A DNA stretch of 64,000 nucleotides from Metellina segmentata (GCA_947359465.1 OX375877.1:71374698-71438697); one strand, 5' to 3'. Counted from the first letter of the stretch, positions 22,233 through 34,559 are shown. Translations and numbers: made by a program. Notes: a model not told the origin generated them from the letters alone.

Positions 22233-22794
22233 CAGGAATATCGAAAAACAATGGGGTTTGGTGCAATATTCCCTAGTGGAATCAGCACCTAGGGCTTTCC
22301 TGACCTCCCCACTCTATATGACTATGACTATGACTATGATTGCATTTGTGCTGCAGTCTTTTTTGATTGTTTTCTTTGACTAGTTTCTATGCCCTTCTCT
22401 TAATTGCTCTTTCTGTCTGTAAATTGTCCAAAAATTGTAGTGCAACTATGAAGGTTTTAATTATTGGTGTGGTTCGTATTTCGTAAGCGACTGGCGTGAT
22501 TTTTTACTACAATGCATTCCAAACTTGGCTTAAACTGAGTTGGCTCCCATGCCAAAAAATTTTTTGAGCCAAGACGGCGAAATCTATAGCAACCTCCGAA
22601 ATTCTATAGCAACCTAGTGTGGCCCTAGGCGCTGCATTTCGCACCCAAAAGAAACTTTCCTACTTTATAAGGGTTGCTTATTTAATTGGCGACAGATCTA
22701 GAATGTCGAAAAAATTAGTGATATCGCCAAAATCTACTGCCATGTCACGTGGACCAATCAGATCATCAGGGTTCATTACTGGCGGCAGATGAAA

Positions 22795-25700
22795 GTGTAA
22801 CAACGGATGATTGTAAACATGACAAGCGTATGGAAACACAGTTAACCGATTCGTTTACGAACACACTTATTGCAATTAGTAACCATTTCATAACTTCAAA
22901 AAAGAAAGATATTTTTCTTCCAGCAAACCTCTTTATAAAATATTCGATATTTCTATATTTATGTAAAGGTGGACCTATGTAAATATCTCGATATTTTCCA
23001 ACCTTGGTTTGGTAAAAAAAAACTTTCATTTGAAAGGAATTACTGGTGGATGTTGTCAAAAATATCAGAAACTCATCAATTAATTCATCGTTTGCATTAA
23101 AACTTCCAGAAAATTGGTTTTAAAATAAGTATCTGATTTTAAAAAGAACTGGTAAACAATTTGATTCATGAAATTGTTAACATAGTATGCTGTTGAAATA
23201 GAATTTTAAATTTCAGTTTCAATTAAAATAAAAATAATTTTGCAGACAAACTGATTTAATTGTAAAAGAATGAGTTCTTTGGTTAATATTTAGTTCTTCT
23301 TCTACTAGAATTTTTTCTCAAAGGTTATTTTATTTTAATTCATGGTTATAAAAACAAATGTTTTATACTAATCAGTTATATTAAATATTTTACATTAAAA
23401 TGAATCTTTGTGGTTATTTTATTGCATTATATAAAAAGTTAAAAACCATTATTTATATCAAAATATGCAAAAATAATAAGGCAGCTGAATGAAGGAGCAA
23501 TAACCCCAAGATGTAGGGCTAAAATAGGAGAAATTATTATTTTTACTATTAACCATAACAAATCCAACCCTCAGAGTTGATACTTTTTAAATGTTAACGT
23601 TGCAAGTTAGGAGAAGCTTAGCATATTTTTGTTTCTTTCAATCAAATATTTCTCAAACGAGAATGTCGGAGCCTTTGGTTGATTCGAGCCACATCATTTT
23701 AAGTGGTCAGATCTACTGTGGGAAATAGCACCTGTGTGTGCTCATCCCAGCATTTTTATAAATACCAACATACTCTGTGATGTTATCTTCTACCATTTAG
23801 GTTTTAATATTGATATGTTTTTTCAACTAATAAATATCTGAACCACCAACCAGACAAGAAACAAAATTCCAGTAATTGTAATAAAACATAAAAAGTTTCT
23901 TGAAGTTAAATGTTTTTATAGAATAAGTTATGGATTTTTTGCTTATGTTGATGTTAGTATGTAAAATAAAGCTCAATGTTTAGATATACAAAAATAATTT
24001 TTTTTATCTGATATAAGGGCGGATTTTAAGAATTGAAACGAAAAGCTTGACACTTGGAATGATTGTTGCACATGATATTATGGTAGAGAAGAAAATAAAA
24101 TACTAGTAAACTTAAGTAAAATTACAGTATACTCTCAATATCTTGAAGTCAGAGGGACGCAATATTGAGATAACAAGGTCAAATAAAACATAAAAAAATT
24201 AAGTCATCACAATAGAATCAGTCTAAATCATAGGCGTAAAAAGGGGGAGTTCTAATAACCCCACTGTCCATTGAGAATTTTTAACAAATCACTCCTTTAT
24301 TAATACCTATACTTAAATTGTTCATAATACAATTAATAACTGTGTTACTTGCATAATTAATTAATGATATCAATGAAACAATGGTCCACATTAGCTTTTT
24401 AAACATCTTGTAAACAATTATTTACTTGCAGACACCTACACATCCCTTTGGTTTTTTTTATGTAAAATGACTCTTTTGAGAGGGTCGTTTTAAAACTTTA
24501 GTAGTAAACGTTAAGCACTGTCACCACTTCCCGACATACGTGTAACCAGGAGGCTTGGGGGTTCAACACCCCATCAGCTAAGAAAAACTTTGCAAGTGTT
24601 TTTTTTTTAATCAATACTTTATTAAAAATAACTCAAATTATTCACAGTAAAATTCATCAATTTTACCTGTGTAAATATTTTTTAAAAATTACGTTGAAAA
24701 ATGGGTCGTATTGACCATTTCCCTTCATGCAGCCCAATATAAACCAGACTTGTGTAAATAGTAAAGGATTTCAATGAAACAGTGGTACATTAGCTGTATG
24801 AAAACATTGGCATAACCAAAGGAGTGGTGGTTCAAACCTTACATTCAGTTAAGAATTTTGTTTCACATATAAGATTTTTTTTACAAATAACTAATTTATT
24901 AATACTAAAATTGTTTATAGCATAATTCATCATTGTTTTACTTATGTAATTGATAACTGATATCAAGGAATGGTTCATTAGCTGTAGCTTTTTATATTTA
25001 CAATGTATGATTGTTATAGGAAAATAAGCAATGCCGGAACGCTCCACTACACTCAATTATAGTGGTAGTTTGAACTCCTATTTCTTCATAACTGAAAAGT
25101 ACTCATAGAAATAATCTTTATTAAAACAGAATTTTATATGTTGTAGATAAAGAAAAATTTTCAAATGACAATCACACGCAATTGAAGTTAAAAAAAAAAG
25201 TCTAGTTCTACCCTCTATCTAACCTCTTCACAACCAACCATATACAATTTTTTTTTTCTTCTTTCTTCTGATAAAAATTATGAAATACTTCAACCTTGGG
25301 TCTCAACTATGCTGAAAGCCTGATAATTTTTAAATGATAAGATATTGCTGAAGAACTCATGTTTTTGTACAATGCTCTATTATTATCACTTTATAAGCCC
25401 AATTAAAATAGGTTAGAAACACAAAGTACATTTTTTTCATGTGATATTGTATCTTGGGAAGTGCCTTTTCATATACATAGGTACATTTATTGCTACAAAA
25501 CATAAATTTTGTACATAATATATCATTAGTACTAAAATAACACAATATCTAGCAAATAAGACATAATACAACTTTATGAACCCTATTTCATGAAACATAT
25601 TTTTCATGATGCAAAGGATTTATGGATCCCTTTTTTGAACAGAATACAGATTAATATTATGTGCAATTTAGTGTTATATGTATCTGGCATCTCCTTTTTT

Positions 25701-26037
25701 TTGTATTCTAGTAAAATTTATGTGAACAGTAAGACGTGCTGTTCTTATTATCTTACTTTCTATTTATTAAATCCCGAATTCAACTAGCTATCACTTTATT
25801 TCATTAATATTGCAACAGGTTATGGGTTTTAGCGACGTTCAACTGCGCAGATAAAGTAACGATGGCTCTGACGACATATTTCAGTTCACCATTTCTTCTG
25901 GACTGTGTGTAGACGACTGTGTATCAATAGCTTTTCTTTTTGTCACACACTTTGGTACATTCAGTAATATTTTTATTCATGCCCGGTAAAGAAGTGAAAT
26001 TGCATAACAATCAGCAGTTGCCTGTTTGCTTTATTTG
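22795..26037 (-). repeat. Block B copy 1: left arm of the giant inverted repeat
   Basis: It reads as the reverse complement of about 28163-31400. Checkpoints are AGTATACTCTCAATATCTTG (24130), GGCTTGGGGGTTCAACACCC (24551), AATATTTCTCAAACGAGAAT (23646) and TTTGCTTTATTTGGCA (26025). Small indels and substitutions occur throughout, but order is fully conserved. No arm-specific gene is present; open frames here are not shared as protein. It stops at 26037 where a CR1 fragment begins. Confidence 0.93.
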
Positions 26038-26040
26038 GCA

Positions 26041-26584
26041 ATTCTTCTTTCCAGTGTATACATGTTGAGCTTACTTAAACGTTCATTATAGTCGAAATTT
26101 GCTAGCCCCTTTATTATTTTTGTAGCTCTGTGCTGAACCCTTTCAATTGATTCTATGTCCTTTCTCATATATGGAGACCAGAATTGTACAGCATATTCTA
26201 GATGTGGTCTTACTAAACCCTTATATAACGGCAAGATTATATTCTTATCCCTTGAAGTTACAGTCTTTTTAATATACCCCAGTAACCTATTAGCCTTTTT
26301 ACCCGCAGCTGAACATTGATGACCCATTTTAAAATCCCTGTGAATTATCACCCCAAGATCCTTGACTGTTTCTCCCTCCTTTACCTTTACTCCCTGCAGC
26401 CTGTACTCGGCTCCACAGTTCCTGTAACCCATATGCAGAACTTGACATTTCCCTACATTAAATGACATACCCCATTTTACAGCCCATTCGGATATCTTAT
26501 CAAAATCCCCTTGTAAATTTTCTATCTGTAACTTGGTATCCACTGTCCCCCATATTTTTAAGTCATCTGCAAATATACTGATTT
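26041..26584 (-). pseudogene. CR1-like LINE fragment, internal RT segment, uninterrupted
   Basis: A 181-codon open segment runs from ISIFADDLKIWG to LNMYTLERR. It is the same CR1 family as 4495-5725 but keeps the catalytic F-A-D-D, KWGMSFNVGKCQ and [12 protein letters not shown] without stops or shifts. Both ends are cut: the RT upstream of block C is gone, and the 3' part after LERR is gone, so it is an internal piece joined into block B and not an ordinary 3'-anchored insertion. It serves as a local reference for the lesions in the first CR1 copy. Confidence 0.93.
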
Positions 26585-26689
26585 TAAGCACATCGTATGT
26601 TTAATTCAACATTTGGGGAGTCATTTTTTCGATTTCTTGCATGATTTCTATCGTTGAAATGGGAAGATAAAAGGTAAACATCTTTGTTT

Positions 26690-27390
26690 ACATTTCAGCT
26701 AGTTGTGTACTCTCGAACGCAGTGAACTTTGAAACTGAGGCCCACGAAAGCGTGATTTTCAACCAATCAGAGGAGACTCGGCTAGATGGATTACCCTGGC
26801 TGTAGACTCTTGTTTGAAAGACTTGCAGCAAATCGAACAGATGTGATCGGAATCAAAAGACGTTCAGGACAGCTTGATCCATCGAGCCAACCTCATCTCA
26901 TTGGTTGAAAAGGTCACGTGATTTTCCCTCTATTTTTGGGTCCGAGAGTATATAAGTAAAATAAGTAACTACGGATGTAAATAAACAAGACAAGCGGATG
27001 GAGACACGGTTAACTGATAATACGTGCAAGTTCGAGAGTTTATAAGTAAAATAAGTAACTACGGATGTTTTAAGTCAAAGTGTTATTTATTATATCAGTT
27101 TAAAAGTTTTCCCGAGTGCGATACGATTGGCCTAATATATTAGCTCTTTATTTTTTTTTTACCGTTATCACATTTAGTATAGTTTGTTTCGAGCACGATT
27201 GTATTTGGTGATTTTTCCAAACAACGTTTTGTGATGGATTCCGATCACATCTGTTCGATTCGCTGCAAGTCTTTCAAGACAAGTTCTGGAATGTTTCAGC
27301 TTTCAAGGGCAATTTCGCGTTGCATCATCTGCAGTCACCAAAGCTGGTTAAAATATTGTGACGTGCCCAATTTGCAGTCTGACAAGCTTT
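26690..27390. repeat. Spacer of the giant palindrome, with block B-like ends and a 46-bp inverted pair
   Basis: 26690-26790 resembles the outer end of block B seen at 58.89-58.99 kb (AACCAAT...AGAGGAG...GGCT.GATGGAT). 26875-27020 carries the opposite-facing version (GATCCATCGAGCCAACCTCA, GGGTCCGAGAGTATATAAG). 26809-26854 and 27237-27283 are inverted copies (CGAACAGATGTGATCGG at the inner side) enclosing about 380 bp. No gene is present. Confidence 0.7.
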
Positions 27391-27429
27391 AAAGAATGAA
27401 ATGGAACAAGCCACAAATTATCTCTAAGT

Positions 27430-27845
27430 TTACTCAAGAACTTTTTACATATCAAAACCTGCCTGCATCACATGTTCGTGATCGCAGTTTATCCATACTT
27501 TCCCTCCATGATGCTTTTCAAGAACTGTTTACAATTCAAAATCCACCTGCATCATATGTTCATGGTCAGTTTATCTATGCTTTTCAAGGACTGTTTGAAT
27601 TTCAAAACCTGCCTGCATCACAGGTTTGTGGTCACAGTTTATTCCTGCTTTCCTTCCATCATGCTTTTTAAGAGTTGTTTACATTTCAAAAGCTGCCTGA
27701 ATCACATGTTCCAGGTAACAGTTTATCTCTGCTTTCCTTCCATCATGCATTTCAAGAGCTCTTTGTATATCTGCTGCATCACATGTTCAAGGTCAATTTA
27801 TCCATGCTTTCCAAGAACTGTTTACATTTCAAAACCTGCCAGCAT
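27430..27845. repeat. Minisatellite, units of about 66-85 bp (copy in block B copy 2)
   Basis: Repeated word sets are TTTACATTTCAAAACCTGCC, GCATCACATGTTC, GGTCACAGTTTATCC and CCATCATGCTTTTCAAGA. About five units are present, some lacking the CTTTCCCTCCATCATG part. Open plus-strand frames across it are by-products of the repeat and not a gene. The equivalent array at 52.95-53.50 kb has more units. Confidence 0.9.
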
Positions 27846-28190
27846 GCCATGAACTCTGCCTCTGTCGTTGAATTGGATATGGTCTCCTGTAGTTTGCTTC
27901 ACATGTAATTGCACGTCCACCGTAGAAAGAAACTACACCTCTGCGAGACCTGAGTGTTTCTGCACAGCTGTTATCTGCATCACTAAACAACATCGGACTT
28001 CTGTCATCTTCATTATTGTACACAATACCCATATCCAATGATCTTGCAAAGGTATCTTAATGTCTGCACGATTTCCCAATCAGTCTCTGTGGGGTTGTCC
28101 AACTTATGAAATACCAAACTCACTGCGTAAGCAATATCTGGTCGAGTCCCCATTGCCAAATAAAGCAAACAGGCAACTGCTGATTGTTAT
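27840..28190 (-). pseudogene. Captured Copia RT/RNase H fragment in block B
   Basis: The minus-strand translation from 28183 gives LYLAMGTRPDIAYAVSLVFH, KLDNPTETDWEIVQTLRYL, then after a frame change near 28040 LDMGIVYNNED, LFSDADNSCAETLRSRRGVV and SFYGGRAIT. This is the hallmark junction of Ty1/Copia reverse transcriptase and RNase H (G-T-R-P-D, then F-S-D-A-D). The rest of the polyprotein is missing on both sides. The reading frame decays just where the minisatellite begins. The same fragment occurs in copies 3 and 4, so it was captured before block B multiplied. It has no function as an enzyme. Confidence 0.88.
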
Positions 28191-31100
28191 GCAATTTCAC
28201 TTCTTGGCCGGGCATGAATAAAAATATTACTGAATGTACCAAAGTGTGTGACAAAAAGAAAAGCTATTGATACACAGTCGTCTACACACAGTCCAGAAGA
28301 AATGGTGAACTGAAATATAGAGCCATCGTTACTTTATCTGCGCAGTTGAACGTCGCTAAAACCCATAACCTGTTGCAATATTAATGAAATAAAGTGATAG
28401 CTAGTTGAATTCGGGATTTAATAAATAGAAAGTAAGATGATAAGAACAGCACGTCTTACTGTTCACATAAATTTTACTGGACTACAAAAGAAAAGGAGAT
28501 GCCAGATACATATATTAACACTAAATTGCACATAATATTAATCTGTATTCTGTTCAAAAAAGGGATCCATAAATCCTTTGCATTATGAAATAGGGATCAT
28601 AAAAATTGTATTACGTCTTATTTCCTACACATATTGTGTTATTTTAGTGCTAATGATATATTATATACAAAATTTATGTTTTGTAATAATAATGTACCTA
28701 TGTATATGAAAAGGCGCTTCCCAAGATACAATATCACATGAAAAAAATATACTTTGTGTTTCTAACCTATTTTAATTGGGCTTATAAAGTGATAATAATA
28801 GAGCATTGTACAGAAACATGAGTTTTTCAGCAATATCTTATCATTTAAAAATTATTAGGCTTTCAGTATAGTTGAGACCCGTGGTTGAAGTAGTTCATAA
28901 TTTTTATCAGAAGAAATTTTTTTTTATATGGTTGGTTGTGAAGAGGTTACATAGAGCGTAGAACTAGACCTTTTTTTTTTACTTCAATTACGTGTGATTT
29001 TCATTTGAAAATTTTTCTCTATCTATAACATATAAAATTCTGTGTTAATAAAGATTATTTCTATGAGCACTTTTTAGTTATTAAGAAATAGTAGTTCAAA
29101 CTACCACTGTAATTGAGTGTAGTGGAGCGTTCCGGCATTGCTTATATTCTTATAACAATTATACATTGTAAATATTAAAAGCTACAGCTAATGAACCATT
29201 GTTTCCTTGATATCAGTTACCAATTACATAAGTAAAACAATGATGAATTGTGCTATGAACAATTTAAATATTAATAAATTAGTTATTTGTGAAAAAAAAA
29301 CTTAGATTTGTGAAACAAAATTCTTAAGTGAAGGGGAAGGGGGGGTTGAACCAACACTCCTTTGGTTATGCCAATGTTTTCATAATGTACCACTGTTTCA
29401 TTGAAATCCTTTATTATTTACACAAGTCTGGTTTATATTGGTCTGCACGAAGGGAAATGGTCAATACGACCCATTCCTCAATGTAATTAAAAAAAAATAT
29501 TAACACAAGTAAAATTGATGAATTCTAATATGAATAATTTGAGTTATTTTAAAAAAAGAATTGATTAAAAAAAATTGATTAAAAAAAAAAAAAAACACTT
29601 GCAAAGTTTTTCTTAGTTTATGGGGTGTTGAACCCCCAAGCCTCCTGGTTACACGTATGTCGGGAAGTGGTGAGGGTGCTTAACGTTTACTACTAAAGTT
29701 TTAAAGTGACCCTCTCAAAAGAGTCATTTTGCATAAAACCCTCTAAATGGATGTGTAGGTGTCTGCAAGTAAATAACTGTTTACAAGATGTTAAAAAAGG
29801 TAATGTGTACCATTGTTTCATTGATATCATTAATTAATTATGCAAGTAACACAATGAGTAATTGTATTATGAACAATTTAAGCATAGGTATTAATAAAGG
29901 AGTGATTTGTGAAAAAAATTCTCAACGGACAGGGGGGTTATTAGAACCCCCCCCCTTTTTACGTCTATGATTTAGACTAATTTAATTGTGATGACTTAAT
30001 TTTTTTAATGTTTTATTTGACCTTATTATCTCAATATTGCGTCCCTCTGACTTCAAGATATTGAGAGTATACTGTAATTTTACTTAAGTTTACTAGTATT
30101 TTATTTTCTTCTCTACCATAATACCATCTGTCATTTCCCATGTCATGTGCAATAATCATTCCAAGTATCAAGCTTTTCGTTTCAATTCTTAAAATTCGCC
30201 CTTATATCAGATAAAAAATTTATTTTTGTATATCTAAACATTGAGCTTCATTTTACATAATATCAACATAAGCAAAAAATCCATAACTTACTCTATAAAA
30301 ACATTAAACTTTAAGAAACTTTTTATGTTTTATTACAATTACTGGAATTTTGTTTCTCGTCTGGTTGGTGGTTCAGATATTTATTAGTTAAAAAAACATA
30401 TCAATATTAAAACCTAAATGGTAGAAGATAACATCACAAAGCATGTTGGTATTTATAAAAATGCTGGGATGAGCACACACAGGTGCTATTTCCCACAGTA
30501 GATCTGACCACTTAAAATGATGTGGCTCGAATCAAGCAAAGGCTCCGACATTCTCGTTTGAGAAATATTTGATTGAAAGAAACAAAAATATGCTAAGCTT
30601 CTCCTAACTTGAAACGTTAACATTTAAAAAGTATCAACTCTGAGGGTTGGATTTCTTATGGTTAATAGTAAAAAAAATAATTTCTCCTATTTTAGCCCTA
30701 CACCTTGGGGTTATGCTCCTTCATTCAGCTGCCTTATTATTTTTGCATATTTGGATATAAATAATGTTTTTAACTTTTTATATAATGCAATAAAATAACC
30801 ACAAAGATTCATTTTAATTTAAAATATTTAATATAACTGATCAGTATAAAACATTTGTTTTTATAACCATGAATTAAAAATAACCTTTAAGAAAAAATTC
30901 TAGTAGAAAAAGAACTAAATATTAACCGAAGAACTCATTCTTTTACAATTAAATCAGTTTATCTGCAAAGTTATGTTAATTTAATTAAAACTGAAATTTA
31001 AAACTCTACTTCAACAGCCTACTATGATAATAATTTCATGAATCCAATTGTTTACAAGTTCTTTTTAAAATCAGATACTTATTTTAAAACCAATTTTCTG

Positions 31101-31456
31101 GAAGTTTTAATGCAAACGATGAATTAATTAGATGAGTTTCTGGTATTTTTGACAACATATACACCCGTAATTCCTTTCAAATGAAAGTTTTTTTTTTACT
31201 AAACCAAGGTTGGAAAATATCGAGATATTTACATAAATATGAAAATATCGGATATTTTATAAAGAGGTTTGCTGGAAGAAAAATATCATTCTTTTTTAAA
31301 GTTATGAAATGGTTACTAATTGCAATAAGTGTGTTCGGAAACGAATCCATTTTGGAAACTGTTGAAGTAACGTTAGTTAAACACAGCGTAAAAGGTAAAC
31401 AAACTTGTTTATATCTTTATCTTTACTTATACACTCTTGAACCCAAAAATAGACTA

Positions 31457-32066
31457 GCGCCTCAGCGTACAGCGTAAGTGTCCGACAAGTTGACTCTGAT
31501 TGGCTCCTCATATATATGTTCTATGGTTGTTGTTAGTAGTATTTCTCGCCAACTTATACTAAGGGTACTTATACTTTTGAAGAGCTATTTTCCGTGAAGC
31601 AACGATGGCCTGATGGCTAGAGTTACCTATCTTCAGATTGGCGTCGGCAGCGGAGGATAACTTTACGAGTTCGAATCCAGCTGGTGGAAAGAATTTTTAG
31701 ATCCTCCAAATTATTTAAAAAAAATTCCAATTTAATTTCTTTTGAGTCAAAATTACTTTTCCTAATTTTTAATACCCTTTTTATATTTTTCCAAGCTACC
31801 GTTGATTTTACATAAATAATCTAAGAACCACTCCTGAACTCACTACCAGCTGATATTTTTCCGCCCCTCTGTCGTCCCCTTTGCTTTAGGATGATGGTGT
31901 CGTATCCACCCCTGGCTTAGGACCATTCTGATGTAACGAAAAGCATACATAAAACACTAACTTATCTAATTATTAACTTATATAATAAAAGGATACAATT
32001 TTCGGCTCCCACCTCTACCCACCCATAGCCATGGATCTGAAAAGAAAAGAAGAAAGCAGAAAAATG
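31457..32066 (-). mobile_element. MITE A, inverted partial copy
   Basis: It reads as the reverse complement of copy 1 from about 19199 back to 18605 (GCGTAAGTGTCCGACAAGTT, CGCCCCTCTGTCGTCCCCTT, CCCACCCATAGCCATGG). Both ends with the TIRs are missing. The tRNA-like segment lies at about 31597-31690 in plus orientation. It directly abuts block B copy 2. Confidence 0.9.
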
Positions 32067-32451
32067 ATTCCTTTATTTAAGTTTTAAATTATGACTAATA
32101 AAGTAGTTTTCACTTAAAATACATAATTGATACCATTGTTCTAAGTAAAAACCAGGAAAGATGGGACTTGGTGTTAAAATACACATTTTTTTAATACCAT
32201 AATAGAAATTCAGGCACTAAAATTGGGTTACCATACCAGAATTACTATTTTAAATATGCATAAATAAATGCCATATTAAATATTTTTTTTTTTTTTTTTG
32301 CGGTATGAAAAACGACCGCTCTCCACAGTAAAAATAAAGTAAAATGTTAAAACCTTTCGAAAACCGTTCCTATCAGTCAAAGAGATCTGCGCCAAAACGT
32401 AGATAAATAGCCAAATGAAACACCTTTACGTCTCAGAGGTTACATGATCAT
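32067..32451. other. Gene-free stretch
   Basis: AT-rich, with a T run near 32290. Nothing supported. Confidence 0.55.
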
Positions 32452-33515
32452 ACCATCATCTTCATTATTGTACACAATGCCAATATCCAATGATATTGCA
32501 AAGGTATCTTAATATCTGCACGATTTCCCAATCAGTCACTGTGGGGTTGTCCAACTTATGAACTAACAAACTCACACAGGCGCCTCAATCCCATGATAGT
32601 ACTTTACGCAAGTTCAACTTGATTGGTTAATCGGATCACATGACCTAGATACGTATGTCATCAAGGTTTATAGTTGTTGGCGATTTATCTCTTCCTTTCT
32701 GCTTTCTTCTTTTCTTTTCAGATCCATGGCTATGGGTGGGTAGAGGTGGGAGCCGAAAATTGTATCCTTTTATTATATAAGTTAATAATTATATAAGTTA
32801 GTGTTTTATGTATGCTTTTTGTTACATCAGAATGGTCCTAAGCCAGGGGGTGGATACGACACCATCATCCTAAAGCAAAGGGGACGGCAGAGGGGCGGAA
32901 AAATATCAGCTGGTAGTGAGTTCAGGAGTGGTTCTTAGATTATTTATGTAAAATCAACGGAAGCTTGGAAAAATATAAAAAGGGTAATAAAAATTAGGAA
33001 AAGTAAATTAGAATGAAAAGGAATTAAATTGGAATTTTTTTTAAATAGTTTGGAGGATCTAAAAATTTTTCCGCCAGCTGGGTTCGAACTCGGAAGTCAT
33101 CCTCCGCTGCCGAAGCTGATCTGAAGGTAGGTGACTTTAGCCATTAGGCCATCGTTGCTTTACCAAAAGAAGCTCTTTAAAGTATAAGTACCCTTAATAT
33201 AAGTTGGTAATAATAATAATAAGTAACCCTTAACATATATATGAGGAGCAAATCAGAGTCAACTTGTCGGACACTTACGCTGTACGCTGAGGCGCTAGTG
33301 TAAGTATTGTATTTCTACGAAACAACGCGCATATTCAAAATCAAATGGTTACTGCAACAATCAGATTGGCGAAATATCCAAGTGAAGCCAAGCCCGTGAA
33401 ACTAGCCAATCAAGTTGGACTTGCGTAAAGTACTATCATGGGATTGAGCCGCTTCTCAAACTCACTGCGTAAGTAATGTCTGGTCGAGTCCCCATTGCCA
33501 AATAAATCACGGAGC
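32452..33515 (+). repeat. Block B copy 3, left part, interrupted by MITE A copy 2
   Basis: 32452-32575 and 33457-33510 match 28000-28165 of copy 2 (TCATCTTCATTATTGTACAC, GTCGAGTCCCCATTGCCAAA). MITE A sits between. The block is then cut by the long-TIR element starting at 33516; its right end reappears at 42831. Confidence 0.85.
32567..33465 (+). mobile_element. MITE A copy 2: 881 bp (32576-33456), 9-bp TSD
   Basis: It has the same ends as copy 1 and exactly the same length, 881 bp. The target duplication CAAACTCAC is perfect (32567-32575 and 33457-33465). The unoccupied site can be read in block B copies 2 (28115-28123) and 4 (53769-53777), which proves the boundaries. Confidence 0.95.
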
Positions 33516-34308
33516 CTCCTAGAGTGCTTGGCGACACAAGAGTCTTACCGCAACTCTATCCCGTGGAACCATTTTGAAACTACGCATGCGCGAACTGTTT
33601 AAGTATATGGAAGGTGTGGCTTATCTGACGGGAGGGACTAGAACTAGATTTTAAGTACCCTGATTTCGAGAGTATGTGAGTATAAAAGCTTGAGAAGGAA
33701 AACATTTTTTTTTTAAAGTTTATTTTTGAAGTGGGATAGGACAGTAGTATTTTCTTTTCCGAAAGCTTTTTGGGGTTAGATTAGCTAGAACTGAAATAAA
33801 TTTTGTAATCTGAAGAACAGCGAACGGATTTGTTGCGTCTCAGCGAAAGTTTTCTACAAGAGCAGTGTTGCAGTGGGCTTGTAATGTTACTTCTATTACT
33901 CTTATAAGTATGTATACTTCTATTACTCTTATTAGTCTTCTCTTACAAAGTTTCTTTATGATTATAATACGGCTGTTTCTTTAATTTCTTGTTTATTTCA
34001 TGTTAAAAAGTGTTTAAAAATTTAAATGTTTCTAAAATCTAGGAAATTATTTACAATTTATTCAAGTGCTTTATCATTTGTATGGTGCGCATTTTATTGC
34101 ATTTCAGTTGTTGTCATTATGAACTTTTGTGTTTCTCTAATTTCTTGTTTATTATAATTTATTTGAAATATTAAATGGATTCAAATATTTAGTATAATTC
34201 TGTAAAACATTTGAAATAGTTCCAAGTGGCCTATCTAGTGTATATTGTTTTCAAAATATTTCCCTGGTCTGTGGGAATTGATCAAATCTCAAGAGACCTC
34301 TCATTGTA

Positions 34309-34559
34309 TACTTGCCAACTTTAAAAATTGCATCATTGAAACTTTGGCGCCCCCGAATGCCCCTTGCCATAAACACAACATTAATACATGAATTAATGTG
34401 TATTAGAAATATCCGTACGTCACAATAACTAGTATTATTTGTGTTTAAAATGCATACGTAAAAATTCCCATTTTTATTAACTGCAGAAACTTTGCAAAGC
34501 AGTAGTGTTTTAATACCAAACTGGACACATCCACTATAATCCGTAAAAGTTGGCAAGTA
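34309..34559. mobile_element. Small MITE, TIR TACTTGCCAACTTT
   Basis: TACTTGCCAACTTT at 34309 and its exact reverse complement ending at 34559 bound 251 bp without coding sense. A further CCCTGG/CCAGGG pair lies just outside. The target duplication is unclear. Confidence 0.6.

Larger units (their letters stand above)
20004..22350 (+). mobile_element. LINE insertion with 5' inversion and 14-bp TSD
   Basis: TGATTGCATTTGTG stands at both 20004-20017 and 22337-22350. Between them, 20018-20214 is the reverse complement of the LINE region equivalent to about 42496-42690, and 20227 onward is the adjoining downstream region (42693 on) in forward orientation. About 12 filler bases separate them. The 3' end is a TATGAC repeat tail at 22314-22336 with no poly(A). 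This is the classical product of twin priming. Confidence 0.95.
19541..22658. mobile_element. Long-TIR DNA element (186-bp arms) carrying a nested LINE
   Basis: Left arm 19541-19726 and right arm 22473-22658 are inverted copies with few mismatches: AAAGTTTCTTTTGGGTGCG at the outer end, TTTCGGAGGTTGCTATAGAT in the middle, and ACGCCAGTCGCTTACGAAAT inside. Removing the LINE (20018-22336 plus one duplicated site) leaves an element of about 0.8 kb with no ORF, so a non-autonomous element. I could not define its target duplication. Confidence 0.85.
27391..31456 (+). repeat. Block B copy 2, including right arm of the giant inverted repeat
   Basis: It starts at TAAAGAATGAAATGGAACAA, the same word that starts copy 4 at 52896. 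In order it holds a minisatellite (27430-27845), a minus-strand Copia RNase H fragment (27840-28190), and a long non-coding arm (28190-31456). It ends at 31456 in the sequence CTCTTGAACCCAAAAATAG, where an inverted MITE A begins. This is the most complete copy in the window. Confidence 0.9.

Noticed and set aside
27396..27852. Overlapping open plus-strand frames with repeated ELFTYQNLPASHV-like units
   Set aside because: They are translations of the non-coding minisatellite; the units differ in length by non-multiples of three between copies, and several frames are open at once.
22795..31456. Giant inverted repeat as LTRs of one retrotransposon
   Set aside because: The arms are inverted, not direct, are over 3 kb, and lack LTR ends or an internal polyprotein.
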